From Takifugu bimaculatus (Eukaryota; Chordata; Actinopteri; Tetraodontiformes; Tetraodontidae), in contig CP034993.1 in the NCBI GenBank assembly GCA_004026145.2, positions 4,666,094 to 4,730,093 of the forward strand: 64,000 nt of DNA, written 5' to 3'. Positions 21,933 to 34,731 of this stretch are shown piece after piece (position 1 is the stretch's first letter; each line of letters starts with the position of its first letter). Made by a program: the position numbers and the translations under genes. The notes beneath the pieces were generated by a model. It was not told the origin of the DNA and did not search any database. It worked only from the letters and a program-made list of their open reading frames with translations.

Positions 21933-24900
21933 ATGCTTCAACTGCTGCTGCTAGCCTCTGTGGCGCTGCTCTGCCATGCTGCCCCCATCCTCACGGTCAG
22001 TGTCTGCTCTACCTGCTGTTCAGTCTAACCTCACCATGTTCTGCGTCTCCTCAACACAAGTGAACAAAATCACATGGTGACGACAAATTGGGGAATAATA
22101 ATTGTTCTGTCTGTATTGCAGCGTAACATCAAAGGTGAAAGCATCCATGACTCAAAAATAACACGTTTGTTAATGTTAACTCGAAGAACCTGAAAATCCC
22201 CTGAAAAGCGCTGGACACATGTTTTGTGGTAGAATTAATAATGCAAGTGAGATGATTTGCCTCTCATTAGAACTGGATCCTGGCTTGTGAGAGAGATTTT
22301 CTGGCATTTGGAACAAAGTTCCTGCTGGTCAGAGGTCCACAACTGTGTACTCTCTTATACAAACTAAACAGACGTCTCCACTCTGAGGAAGCTATATGTG
22401 AGCTTTTAAAATGAAAGTTTACACCAATAACTTCATTATTAATGCTTTGGTGTTTATTCATTTACATGTGTGATATCAGGTCAAATTTAAAAGGTTGAAT
22501 TCTATTGAGAATCAACTGATCATCTTAGATTGATGGATTACTGTGCAAATAGGAAATGGCCCTTACATCATTTGTGCTGGTGTAATTTGCTTGATAACAG
22601 ATCAGATGTTGAAATCCAGTTGTATCAGACCTCATGTGCACTTATTAATCTGTACACACAGATCAGTTCAGTGACCTGCTGTTGACATCTCAGTCCCAGG
22701 AATAAACCCACACACCCAGAGCATTGTTGAGATGGACTCATGGAAGGTGTTTTATTCATAGGAGGATTCCACTGGATCCTGTTGCTCTGATCCTACTTTG
22801 TCAGCTTTGGACACATTGACCTCAAATGAATAACAAGAGAACAACATCCTCTCTCTATCACTGTCAACTACAGACGCAATTTGCTATAATAGATCAGATG
22901 GGACCAACTTTTTACAGGTCTTTATCTGGATGGTGGCACTGATTTCATATCAAAAATCAACATAAACAAAAGTCTTCCTGTTTAACAAGAGCCAAATTAT
23001 CACTTAGTGTATTAGCTCTCAGACATGAAGTGTTCTGTCTTCTTGTTTTTTCCTGGGACAGGCTCATGGGGGTTCAGACACCAAGTGCCCCATGACAGTG
23101 AAAATCCTGGATGCTGTAAAGGGGACTCCGGCCGGGCCAATGGCACTCAACTTGTATCAAAGGACAGCTGATGGGGGATGGACACAGGTCGCAAATGGGT
23201 ATCAGCTCGTTAATTAGCCTTCGCTCTCAACATCTGTTCAAAGTCTAGAAATGTTGTAGAGATTCTGCTGCTCTTTCCAACAGAATGACTGATGCAAGCG
23301 GGGAGATCCACAACCTGATCACAGAGCAAAAGTTCCTCCCAGGGGTGTACCGGGTCGACTTTGACACCAAGTCTTACTGGAAGAATGAGGGAAGTGTACC
23401 GTTTCATGAAGTGACTAATGTAAGTATTCATGTCTCAGTTTGAGCACAATTTTAAATACAATTTTCATAAACAAAAAACGTTTATAATTTAGTGGCTGCT
23501 AATGTGCAGGCATGAGTCTCACTGATGTTTGAATCATCCTCTAAAGTATGAATGTTGACCTGATGGATTGGATTCTACTCTCCTGTTTTCACTTCACTTA
23601 TGTCTTTTTAACCCTAAGGTCACAGCATAATGTAAAAGGTCACACGCAGCAGAGACTAAACTATAATCCAGTGTTTAACTTCCAGTGTTTAACTAACCCT
23701 AACCCTAATCCAGTGTTTAACATTGAAATCAGATGATATAGTAACAAATACTACGCCACACTAATGGTCCAGAATTCCACACTAATGTTCCTAAACTTCA
23801 TATTGATGTTTTAATAGTCCACATGAATGTTCTAAAACTCCAAATTATTGTTCTATTAGATTTCTAAAACATCATATTGATTCTAAGCAATTTTTTGATG
23901 TTTGAAAACCACATAAATGTTCAAAAACTACACGTTGATGTTGTTAGACTTCCTAGTGATGTTTTAACACTCCAAATTAATTTTCCAGAACTCTATAGTA
24001 ATGAAATATAACAATATTGTTTTAAAAGTTCATATTTATGTTCTAAACGTCCATATTGATGTTCTAAAACTCCAGATTCATATTTTAAAATGTGACATTG
24101 ATGTTTTATAGCTATAAAATGATGTTTTAAAACTCCACATTAATGTTCCAAATCTCCATATTCATATTCTAAAACATGATGTTGATGTTTTGAAACTCCA
24201 TGTTAATGTTCTAAACATCCATATTGATGTTCTAAAACTCCACATTATTATTTTATAACTCCAAAATAATGTTCCAAATCTTAACATTGATGTCGTAAAA
24301 CTCTAAAGTGATATTCTAGACCTTCATATTGATGTTCCAAACTTCACATTGATGTTTTAGAACCCTATATTGATGGTATAAAACTCAAAATTAATGTTTT
24401 AAAACATCAAATAAATGTTCCAGAACACATTATTGTTTCTAAACTCTACTTTAATGATCCAAAGTTCAATATTGATGTTCTAAAACCCCACATTAATGTT
24501 CAAAAACTCCATATTGACGATTTAAACCTTTATATTGATTTCCTAAAACTTCATGTTGCGGTTTTATAACTCCATATGGAAGTTTTAATACTCCACATTT
24601 ATGTTGTAAAACTTTATATTTAAGTTCCAAAACTTTATTTTGATGTTCATTAAAAATGTATTTTGATGAACATTAATGTGATGTTCCAGAACTCAGAATT
24701 GATGTTTCAAAATTTCATATTAATGTTCTAAAACTTCATATATTGATGTCAAACTTCATATTGATGTTTAAAAACATCATACATATTGATGTTGTATAGC
24801 TCCACATTTAAAAGTCGACATTGATATTTTATGACTCCATATTCATGTTCCAAAACTCCACATTGATGCTTCAAAACTCCATAGTGATGTTCCAGAACTT

Positions 24901-27900
24901 CATATTGTTGTTCTAAAACTTCTTCAGGATGTTTTGAAATTCCAAGTTGATGTTTTGAAACTCCAAATTGATGTTTTCAAATTCCAAAATAATGTTCCAA
25001 AACTCCATATTGATATTTTAAAACATCATATTAATGGTTTAAAAATCCACAATAGTGTTCCAAATCTCCATATCGATTTTATAAAACTTCACATTGATGT
25101 TTTAAAACTTCACAGTGATGTTCTAGAACTTCATATTGATGTTGTAGAACTTCTTATTCATGTTTGAAAACTACATGTCGATTTTGTTAAACTTTTAAAG
25201 TTTTAACACTCCAAATTAATTTTCCAGAACTCTTGAGTATTGAAGTATAACAATATTTTTTTAAAAGTTTATATTCATGTTCTAATCCATATTGATGTTA
25301 TAAAACTGCAGATTGATATTTGAAAATGTGATATTGATGTTTTATAGCTCCAAAGTGATGTTTTAAAACTCCACATTAATGTTCCAAATCTCCTTCATAT
25401 TGATTTTCTAAAACTTCATGTTTCATAACTACATATGGATGTTTTAATACTCGACATCGATGTTCCAAAACACCATTGTTATGTTTTAAAACGAGGGTTG
25501 AACAGGACCCGAACGCAGGCCAGGACACAGTGGTAAAATGGGCAACAGGTTTTATTTACAGGAGGAGGGGGCACACAAGAAACACGAGAGCAGCCCTCCA
25601 GGACTGCATAGCACCCAGGGAACAGACGCGGCCCTCCAGGGTGCAGGGAGCAGGAGCAGCCCTCCAGGGCACAGGGAGCAGGAGCGGCCCTCCAGGAAAC
25701 GCAGAACACCAACACACAAAGAGGGAGACAAACAGACACGACACTACACGAACAGACACCCTGCAAGACGAACAGACACCCTGGCACTAACAGGCAGGCA
25801 CAACCTGCTTAAATAGGCATCAAGATGTAAAGGGAGCAGAAAAACTACACAGGAATCAGCATAACTAGTTTGCTTAATGAGGAGGAGGAAAGGAGAGGAG
25901 AGGAAACCATGACCCAGTGGGGTGACAGAGGCCTGTCAGGTGATCATGTTTCCGGCAGCCTTGGCCTATAACAGCATAGCTAATGCTCGGCCCCCCATTC
26001 TACTCCTAGAAACTCTGGGAACCACAAATAGATCAGCATTCTGAGAGCGGAGCGGTCTATTGGGCTGATCATTAATGTTCCAGAACTCAACATTGATGTT
26101 TTAAAACTCCATATTAATGTTCTAAAACTTCATATTGATGTTTAAAATCTTCATACATATAAATGTTGTATAACTCCACATTGATAATTCAGAATCAATC
26201 AATCAATCAATTTTTATTTATATCGCGTCTTTTACAAAATTGTTTCTAGGCGCTTTCCAGAATCCCAAGGCCTAACCCCAAACAAGCAACAGTGGCAAGA
26301 AAAAACTCCCCTTTAACAGGAAGAAACCTTGAGCAGGAACAGGCTCATGTAGGGGGACCCTCCTGCTGATGGCCGGCTGGGTAGAGAGGAGAGGAGAGGA
26401 GAGGAGAGGAGAGGAGAGGAGAGGAGAGGAGAGGAGACGAGACGAGACGAGACGAGACGAGACGAGACGAGACGAGACGAGACGAGACGAGACGAGACGA
26501 GACGAGACGAGAGCAAAGGTAGAGGAGAGAATAGGCACACATAGTCCACAGAGTACATACAGAAATACATTATATTTAGTAAAGTAGGTTGCCGGTAGGG
26601 TCAGGTTGAGTGGGTCAGCGGGGTCGGAGGTCAGTATGCAGCTCTGAAGGCGGCAATACTTGTCGATGAATACAGAAAGGGGGGCAGAAAAACTACACAA
26701 GAAATAACACTAGTCTACGTGATGTTGTATAACTCCACATTGATAATTCAGAACTCCATAGTGATGTTCTAAAACTTCATCTTTATGTTCTAGAACTCCT
26801 TATTGATGTTTGAAACCCACATTAATGTTCAAAAACTACATGTTGATGTTGTTAAACTTCCAAATGATGTTTTAACACTTCAAATTAATTATCCAGAACT
26901 CTATATTATTGAACAATATTGTTTTAAAAGTTCACATTCATGTTTTAAATGTCCATATTGATGTGCTTAAAATCCAGATTGATATTTAAAAATGTCATAT
27001 TGATGTTAAAAGCTCTAAATTGATGTTTTAAAACTCCACATTAATATTCCAAATCCATCCATCCATCCATCCATCCATCCATCCATCCATCCATCCATCC
27101 TCTACCGCTTATCCGGGGTCGGGTCGCGGGGGCAGCAGCCTAAGAAGAGAAGCCCAGACTTCCCTCTCCCCAGCTACTTCTTCCAGCTCATCCGGGGGGA
27201 TTCCCAGGCGTTCCCAGACCAGTTGAGAGACATAGTCTCTCCAACGTGTCCTGGGTCTCCCCGGGGGCCTCCTACCGGAGGGACATGCCCCGAACACCTC
27301 ACCAGGGATGCGTCCAGGGGGCATCCTAACCAGATGCCCAAGCCACCTCATCTGGCTCCTCTCAACGCGGAGGAGCAGCGGCTCTACTCCGAGCTCCTCC
27401 CGGATGGCAGAGCTTCTCACCATATCTCTAAGGGAGAGCCCAGCCCCCCTACGGAGGAAGCTCATTTCGGCCGCTTGTACCTGTTATCTTGTTGTTTCGG
27501 TCATTACCCAAAGCTCATGACCATTGGTGAGGGTAGGAATAAAGATCGACCGGTAAATCGAGAGCTCCGCCTTTTGGCTCAGCTCTCTCTTCACCACAAC
27601 GGATCGGTGCAGAGTCCACATTACTGCGGATGCCGCACCGATCTCCTGCTCCATTCTTCCCTCACTCGTGTCCATAAAAGTTATGAACAGAATCAAACTG
27701 CATATTAATATTTTATAACCCCATATTAATGTTCCAAATCTAAATATTAATGTTTTAGAACTACATATTGATGGTCTAAAGCGCTCAATTGATGTTTTGA
27801 AATGTCACATTAATGTAACAAAACTCTACTTAAGTGATCCAAATCTCCATATTGATGTTCTAAAATTCCACATTGATGTATTAAATCTCCACATTAATTT

Positions 27901-29585
27901 TCCAAAGCTCTAAATAAATTTCCAAAACTCCAAAATAATGTTCTAAAACTTCATATCAATGTTGTTGATGTTTCAACACTCCACATTATTGTTACAGACT
28001 TCCATTTTGATGTTTTAAAACTCCACATCAACATTCCAAACTCCATACTGATTTTTTTGTGGCATTTTAAAACATCAAAATGGAAGTCTGTAACATTGAG
28101 GTGGAGTGTTGAAATAACAATAACATATTGACATTTTCACACTCCACATTAATGTTCCACAACTTCACATTGATGTCCTAAAGCTTCAAATGTTTTAAAC
28201 CTCCATATTGATGTTCTAAAACAATATTGATGTTTTAAAAGTCCACAGAAGTTACAGAACTCCACTTTGATGTTCTGAAACTCCATATTTATTTTCTAAA
28301 ACTCCATATTAATGTTCTTCTTTGGGCTTTTCCCTTAAGGGATCACCAAAGTGAATCAGTTGGCTCTATGTAACCATCTTCTCTCTCCACATTAATGTTC
28401 TAGACCAGGGGTCGGCAACCCGCGGCTCTGGAGCCGCATGCGGCTCTTTGGCGCCGCCCTAGTGGCTCCCTGGAGCTTTTTCAAAAATATGAAAATGGAA
28501 ATTGTTTTAATATAATTTCTGTAGGAGAAAAACGTGACAAGCATTCTTAAAGTTTTCAACATCCCATGATAATAGAAGTTAAACTTAAAGCACCATCGTA
28601 CAGCAGAGTGGTCACATGGGGCGTCATTCTCTCCAGGATGCGCGGCAGGAAAAATAAACATTTCATCATTGTAACTGTCTGAGAGACATGTTAATTGAAA
28701 AATTCAGTCAATATTTATTTTGCATTTTTAAAATGGTCATAATTTCATTTAATGTCTCAATTTGTTATTGTTGAAATGGCTTAAAAATGTATTGTTCTTT
28801 ATGTATGTTTCCTTTGATAGGTCACTTGTAGGGTTCTTTTCAAAAGACATCTGTATGATGCGTGGCCATTATTTCATTGGACCGGTGTAGCTACAATCAT
28901 GAATGCTCATTATGTATTTGTGGCCTACTTACCATTTGGAAAGTAGGCTAATACAGCTAATATAGACACTTACAGCCTGTGTTGCCTTCATTATAAGGCT
29001 TTTAATTTTTTGCGGCTCCAGACAGATTTGTTTCTTGTTTTTTTGGTCCAATATGGCTCTTTCAACATTTTGGGTTGCCGACCCCTGTTCTAGACCTTCA
29101 TATTGATGTTCTAAAACATCATATTGATGTTTTAAAATTCACATTAATGTTCAAAGCATCCATAATGATGTCCTAAAACCTCATAATAATGTTCTAAAAC
29201 TTCATATTGATTTTGTAAACCTCCACATTGTTAGAAAATCTCCATATTGATGTTCTAAAACTTCATATTGATGTTTTAAAATCATTCTTTTTCTAAAACA
29301 TTTAAACTCCACAATGTTCTAAACTGAATCTTTTCAAAACTTTTAAAGATGCATACTGTTTTAGAACTCATTGACATTTTGAAGTCCAAATAACTCCATT
29401 TTGTTTTTTCCTTTATACTGTAAAGGAAGTTCTCCCTGTTGCCCAGATGTGTGCTGATCCATCCTCTTTGTGTTCAGGTTGTCTTTGAAGCTCACTCTGA
29501 AGGCCATCGTCACTACACGTTGGCCATGCTGCTGAGTCCATACTCGTTCACCACCACAGCTCTGGTCACAGACGTTCAACACTGA
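21933..29585 (+). CDS. ttr: transthyretin, four coding exons, complete
   Basis: Secreted homotetrameric carrier of thyroid hormones. Exons: 21933-21995 (signal peptide MLQLLLLASVALLCHA), 23062-23198, 23284-23419, 29478-29585 (stop TGA). The spliced length is 147 codons plus stop, equal to human TTR. The family motifs GGSDTKCP(M)TVKILDAVKG and YQRTADGGWTQVANG lie in exon 2. GEIHNLITEQKFLPGVYRVDF lies in exon 3, and RHYTLAMLLSPYSFTTTA in exon 4. Exon 3 is 136 bp, as in mammals. Intron 1 is 1.07 kb and intron 2 only 85 bp. Intron 3 is 6.06 kb and is almost entirely a minisatellite with insertions. The gene is convergent with b4galt6, as in human. Confidence 0.97.
25489..25836. mobile_element. 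unclassified GC-rich insertion in the ttr intron array
   Basis: GC-rich DNA that interrupts the AT-rich 21-bp array and abuts an L2 fragment. It contains three or four imperfect copies of a unit with the core GGAGCAGGAGCRGCCCTCCAGG, a TTTTATTTAC stretch and several ACAGACAC repeats. I do not recognise the family. No target duplication was identified. Confidence 0.45.
25838..26068 (-). mobile_element. L2-type LINE fragment
   Basis: A minus-strand piece spanning the end of the reverse-transcriptase frame and part of the 3' UTR. It matches the reverse complement of about 20750-21180 (GAACCCAGAG-type and AGCGGAGCGG regions). It lacks the terminal tail and joins the unclassified insert on its left. 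Confidence 0.75.
26195..26721 (-). mobile_element. L2-type LINE 3' tail with long target duplication
   Basis: Minus-strand tail. The terminal (ATTG)n lies at the left edge, followed by the shared tail block, then GGAGA and GACGA pentamer tracts (26387-26510) and the CAGAGCTG/CGGCAATACT region. It is flanked by a 32-bp direct repeat at 26163-26194 and 26722-26753 that includes the distinctive end TGATAATTCAGAA, taken as the target-site duplication. Confidence 0.8.
27053..27700 (-). mobile_element. Rex3 LINE 3' end with internal deletion
   Basis: Minus-strand copy whose 3' tail is the (CCAT)n run at 27053-27100. Frames at 27109-27465 and 27484-27696 encode the Rex3 C-terminus (GRRPPGRPRTRWRDYVSQL) and an upstream piece. 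In that piece the motif-B end (LFITFMD) jumps straight to SEGRMEQEIGAASAVM, so the FADD motif-C region is deleted. It sits inside the ttr intron minisatellite. Confidence 0.85.
28406..29087. mobile_element. non-autonomous hAT element, 682 bp
   Basis: Perfect 16-bp terminal inverted repeats CAGGGGTCGGCAACCC, flanked by an 8-bp target duplication TTCTAGAC at 28398-28405 and 29088-29095. No transposase frame is present. Family hallmarks are the 8-bp duplication and CAGGG ends. It is inserted in the ttr intron 3 minisatellite and appears young, since both duplications are intact. Confidence 0.92.
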
Positions 29586-32500
29586 CCTCACCTGTGGATA
29601 TCCACTCTTCAGCAACATATAATCCACATTTTTATGTACAGAAATGATCAGGACCAACAGATGCATCGGTTCTCATCACCTCCTGTATTCGATGCAGACT
29701 CTGCTGAGCATCAGTTCAGCTCAAGAACAAAGAGGCACACATCAGGTTTGACCTCCAGAATATGGCAATGATGCTTTTATTTTACCTTCATTGATCAAAA
29801 CAAAAATAACTTTAAAAAACAACAGTTGATTATCAGGCTGAATCTGTATGTCATATCAAATATTTCAGTAGTTGGACAACAGAACAGATATTATTCAAAG
29901 AAATCGTTAGAGGTTCCATGTCTTCTGGACCGCTCACACACCTTCAGCCGAATGACTGACCCTCAGTCACAGTGTAGCTACAAATGCAACAGCCAGCTTT
30001 CAGTTACAGCTCCTCACTCTGGGGATGCAGGAACTAACATCTTACTAACATGTTACAACACCGACAAAAATCAGATCTTTTGTCGCTAATATGATCCCCT
30101 TCATCAGTGACTGTGGCTGACCTGTTCCCTTCGCTCAGTAGTCCTGAGCAGAAGACAAGGTCTCCCACACTTTGGTTTCTTCTCTTGTTTAATAACTACT
30201 CTGATCCATCTACAGTAACAGACCCTGTAAATATTCAATTCTGTACAATGTGGACACAAATGACTCATTTGAACTGATTAAATGTGGCAGTTTTCTACAC
30301 ATGAGAAAACATCCTAAATACAATAAACCCTGTTAATGTCTATGTGACGGCCTGCTCATGGTGCACCTAGGGCTCTCTGCACAGGCTGGTTTTGAGGACT
30401 GACAAAGTTCAGAGCTGCATCAGTGTGTTGAGTGGTGACAGAGACATCTGACTGTGCCCATGCTGCATGTGTGGCTCTGAGGAGGCTGCAGACAGGTGTG
30501 ATGCTCCTGAGGTGGTGATGGAAGCGTGAGCGGGGGGGTCGGGGGGACGCTACATGAAGGTTCAACTCTAGTGTGGAAATGTGACGATCACATGACTGAA
30601 TTTATTCAGTTTCATTAATTTTGGAGTTTTACAGATCCAACCCAGCCTGAAGTCACCAACATCCCAAGCATCAAAACCGACTCGATCTGAAATGAGCTGA
30701 CAAACCTGCTTCAAGGACTTGTTCTTGACAGAGTTCATAAAACGCACACAGTATTGGTGCTACCTGACTGCCCCCTGGTGGTCAGAGGCTGTTAAGGCAG
30801 CACAGCGGGGAACCTCATAACTGTCTGGCATATTCAGGAGTCCCAACACATCACACACTACTACTAAGAGCTAATGTATTGAGATTACACAATCCCGACA
30901 GGTTTCAACACCCAGTATAACACGGTTTTAGCATGAGCAAGAGTTCTTGTAGCCTTGAAGAATGACCTTGCCTTAAAGTTGATGTTACTGAGTTGTCTAC
31001 ATACACTCCAACTGCAACAAAAAAGGCTTCATTATCACACAAATATGCTTAAAATGCACGTATTTAATGTTCTGCAAATTTTTTATTGCTTTTTTTGTTT
31101 AGCTCAGTTTCACAATAACCCCACATGAGAACAAAAAGGCAAAAGCAAAGTACAGGTGTACAGATACATCTTATCCTGAACTAAATAAATAACAGGTTTA
31201 AATAGAAGATGGAAATTTTCAGTTATTGAGGGAATATTGTGTGTTCTCCAGTGACTGTGTTTGATGTATTATTGTGAATTTAGCCTGGGCAAAACGGCTG
31301 TCAATCAAATAATGTTGCAAAAGACGTTTAACTGTAAACAGTAACATTGGACACTTTTAACCTAAATTTATCACTGTCCAAACCAACTGTTGATTCTTCT
31401 TTTCTTTGGTTATCCATTCATGTAATTCTTGACAGGGGTAAAATAACTAAATACCATTACCAGTATGGCTGGCCAGGCTGTGTTATAATGGTCATTACTG
31501 CTGGCGTTATTACCAGTATAGTTATGGTGAACAAACATAAACAACGGTTTCACAGTTGGTCTTTCCAGCTCTTACGTGTGGCTATTCTGGCTCCCACTGC
31601 AGGCCTAGAGGGAATCAGTTTTCCATATCTGTTCTCGTGAGCCAGCCTTAAAGATGAGATCTTCTAAATGAGGGAAGAAGTGGCTCTTGGTGGGTCTCAC
31701 TTAAGGCAGAACAATACTGTGTTCATGCACGTGAGCTTTGATTAGAATCTGGACCAAAAGAGACAACAGTTGGCTGAGCTGCGATTGAACAGAATCCACA
31801 CTGGATAAGTACAAATCGAGCAACACTTTTGGATTCTTAAACATTTGATATTAATTATATGAAAATGACAAACAATTTGCAAAAAAGTGATTTGAACCAG
31901 ATTCATTAAAAGCTACTACTAGCAAAAAAATAAATAAATCAAGAACTCAAGGCACAATTAAATACTATACTGCAAATGGTGATGAAATGGTGAACATGTC
32001 AAACAACACATCTGGATTTCAGATAAACACTGAACAGTGTCACCAACAGCCCCTCTAACATCAGAGCAGAGGACTTTTGTGATGTTAGCACTTGGTACCT
32101 GGAGCTGGGTTCTGTTGTTAACGGGACACAGCCTGAGTTAAAGCACTACATGCTGCCCAGCCTTCATATCCAACACCTTCAACCACCTTATGGAGCTGCA
32201 AACGAGTCTGTCGAGCTGCTAACAAAAGGTGTTGAATAGCACTACGTTTCAACCTATGGAGGCCAGGTTGCCTAGATATGGATGGTGACGTCAGTGGACA
32301 TCGGGATCTTTCCCCACAAGACTGAAAACGAAGCATCATTTCAGCTGGAATGAATCATCCCTCATTTTCTTCTTCTGGAGGCAGAATAGAGCTCATCTGA
32401 TACTTCAATTATTACACATTAAGGCATTGCTGCTCCATTAAACACTGCAGAAACAGGGCTACTATGAAGTGGGGAGGGGGGAGGAGACCACACAGCCTCC

Positions 32501-34731
32501 CTAACCAGTGGATGAGAGAGTCACAAATACAAGAGTTAAACATTTTACTGTTACAGGATCAGAACACCTCAACCACCACATCTCTGGCACCTACACTCTA
32601 ACAAATATGAGTACTTCCCTTCAGCCAAACTCACTAAATATAAAACGCATCATCTGAAAGTAATCAGGCACCCCCGCCAACGCCACCAGGAGGCCAGCGA
32701 CAAATGACCTCAACTTCCTTTGTCTGTCTGTCCATTTGCATCCACCCTCATCAGAAGCTTCTTGTAAAGGAAAGGGCATGTTTCACCTCATTTGTGGTTA
32801 TCACCATCACATCTTCTGCTGGGTTCAGTGAAATTGTCTGCCCCATCTTAAAGCAAACATCTCTTTTTGGTGTCTCCCCAACAGTAATGGTGCTCTCAGA
32901 GCAGCTCACACATTCAGAGCAAATGCCTGTGAGTAGAATTTAAGGAGAAGCTGTAAAATAACAGAGCTTCAATGGGATGCAAGTTCAATGAGGCGCTGCT
33001 GACAACAGCTCAGCTATGGTCCATCAAAACTTTCGAAGGCCCAGTGAGAGGAGCCTGTGCAGGACATGCAATCAGCTACAACTGCAGAGCCTCAAAAGAG
33101 CCATCAAATTAAAGAGCAAATGACAAGCTTGGGCAGAAGAGGCAGAAGGCTCAGGTGTCGTTTAAAAAAATAAAAAATACTAGAGGTGAAACTCAACATG
33201 TCTGAACACACCCTAAACGAGTTGAAAAATAACTAATCCAAATGAGTTGTAGTCCAATACCTCAAGCAATACTGAAGGAAATGAACGAGTGACTAAACTT
33301 GCTCTTTCTGTCCGAACTTCACAGCAGGAGCCATTCAAGAACATCAGCGGCTACAGCGGCAATGCTGAGGTTCTCTCATTTAGGCCCTTCAGACGGTCCG
33401 ACTTCATCTCACATGCAGACAGCCCCCCCCCCCCCCCACACACACACACACACATGCGCGCGCGCATACACACTTCAGCATTGTACAGTGCAGGAGCTTT
33501 ATACTATGGTCCAGCAATGTCATCTAAACAGAAATTAGGAAAAACATCCGAGACCAAATCAGAAGGAAGTCAAGAGCGCCTGAACCTGCTTCAAACACCG
33601 GAGTGACTCCAGTTCACAGCCGATCATGTTTCCTCTGAGCAGAGGAAGCAGCTCCACGCTCACACAGTGCACCTCCAAGAAAACAAAATAAAAGCACAAA
33701 AAAGTAAAAATATACACATCTTGATGAAATAATTTAGGCTTGAAAAGAATAAAAAATAAGTTAAGGCATGCAAAAGACACAAATCTTGAGATTTGAATAT
33801 TTTTTTGTGTTTTACAGTCAAACATATTCAAACATAGTAGAACTTCCAGTCAGGAAGAAACCCCTAACTTATGAAATCCTCAGAGCAAAGGTAGCTGCCT
33901 AAATAAAACTCAAACCCACTGGAATATCAAGGAAAGACACCAGTGTTTAAAGACCCAATATTTACATCTGGGTTTAAGAGGCCATATTTACACACTTGTT
34001 CATGCAGCTTCAGCAGCAAAGTAGCAGACAGAGAGCAAAACACTGGACAGCAACAGGAGTGCTTAAAAATCAGAAAATAAATTAGCTCAACTAAAAAATG
34101 TACATCTCAGACATGAATGTCACTCAAAAGCCTCCTTTTAAAGGAGCAAGGTGTCCTTTTAAAATGATATGTTTTAACCAAACGACAGTACAAACTCAGA
34201 CAGTGGTGGCATCTTGTTGGCTTGTAAGGTGACGGTGATACATCTGAAGTGAAGCAGTGCAGAGTTGACCCACCGGAAGGTTGTGCCGGGCCGGGCCGGC
34301 CTGGGCCGGGCCAGGGGAGCTGTGGTTGTGCCACATTAAGGCTTTAGTTGAGTTGAGATGCCGCCCCTGGCCCGACCAGAACCTCAACACTCATGTCAAC
34401 TTGTATTAAAGCCAGCAAAATAAAGAGATGACATGCAGCAACTCACTTAGACACACGCACACACACACACACACACACAGAAAGTTTACTTTGAAAGGGT
34501 GCCTCTTAATGTTTCCTTATTCTTGGTTTTTTTAAGACTTGTTTGCGGCATTACGTGGTGCGCCTCATGGTGCCCCCCAGCCTGGACCCCCTCCTCTCCT
34601 CCTGCAGAGATTTGCTGCCTCTGATTGGCTGATTGATGGAGCGCTAAGTGGCCAGGCAGGAGGGGGAATCTGGGTGAAGCAGGGGCAGCGTGTCTACCAG
34701 GGATCAGAAGCAGGCGGGCAGGGGGAGCACT
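29586..34731. other. noncoding stretch: ttr 3' end and probable b4galt6 3' UTR
   Basis: No supportable coding exon in about 5.1 kb. Minus-strand AATAAA hexamers (plus TTTATT) at about 29776 and 31080 are candidate b4galt6 polyadenylation signals. Simple repeats: a C run followed by (CA)n at 33423-33453 and (AC)n at 34451-34479. A GC-rich GGCCGGGCC tract lies near 34290. Confidence 0.4.

Larger units (their letters stand above)
23755..29380. repeat. degenerate 21-bp minisatellite filling ttr intron 3
   Basis: About 5.6 kb, including insertions, is built from a diverged unit of about 21 bp resembling TTGATGTTCTAAAACTCCATA. Regular 21-bp spacing is clear near 25060-25160. Because 21 is a multiple of three, the region 24934-25167 keeps an open frame with a seven-residue period (LHIDVLK-like); I treat this as chance. 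Interruptions: an unclassified insert at 25489, L2 at 25838 and 26195, Rex3 at 27053 and hAT at 28406. A 50-bp inverted duplication lies at 27966-28118. Confidence 0.85.

Noticed and set aside
24934..25167. 77-codon frame with a seven-residue repeat in ttr intron 3
   Set aside because: The 21-bp period makes such frames expected; no splice sites or family similarity were seen.
26369..26587. Arginine/glutamate-rich frames around 26369-26587 and 39552-39908
   Set aside because: Purine-rich simple tracts within L2 tails, not genes.
28392..28661. 89-codon frame inside the hAT element
   Set aside because: No transposase motifs; the element is non-autonomous.
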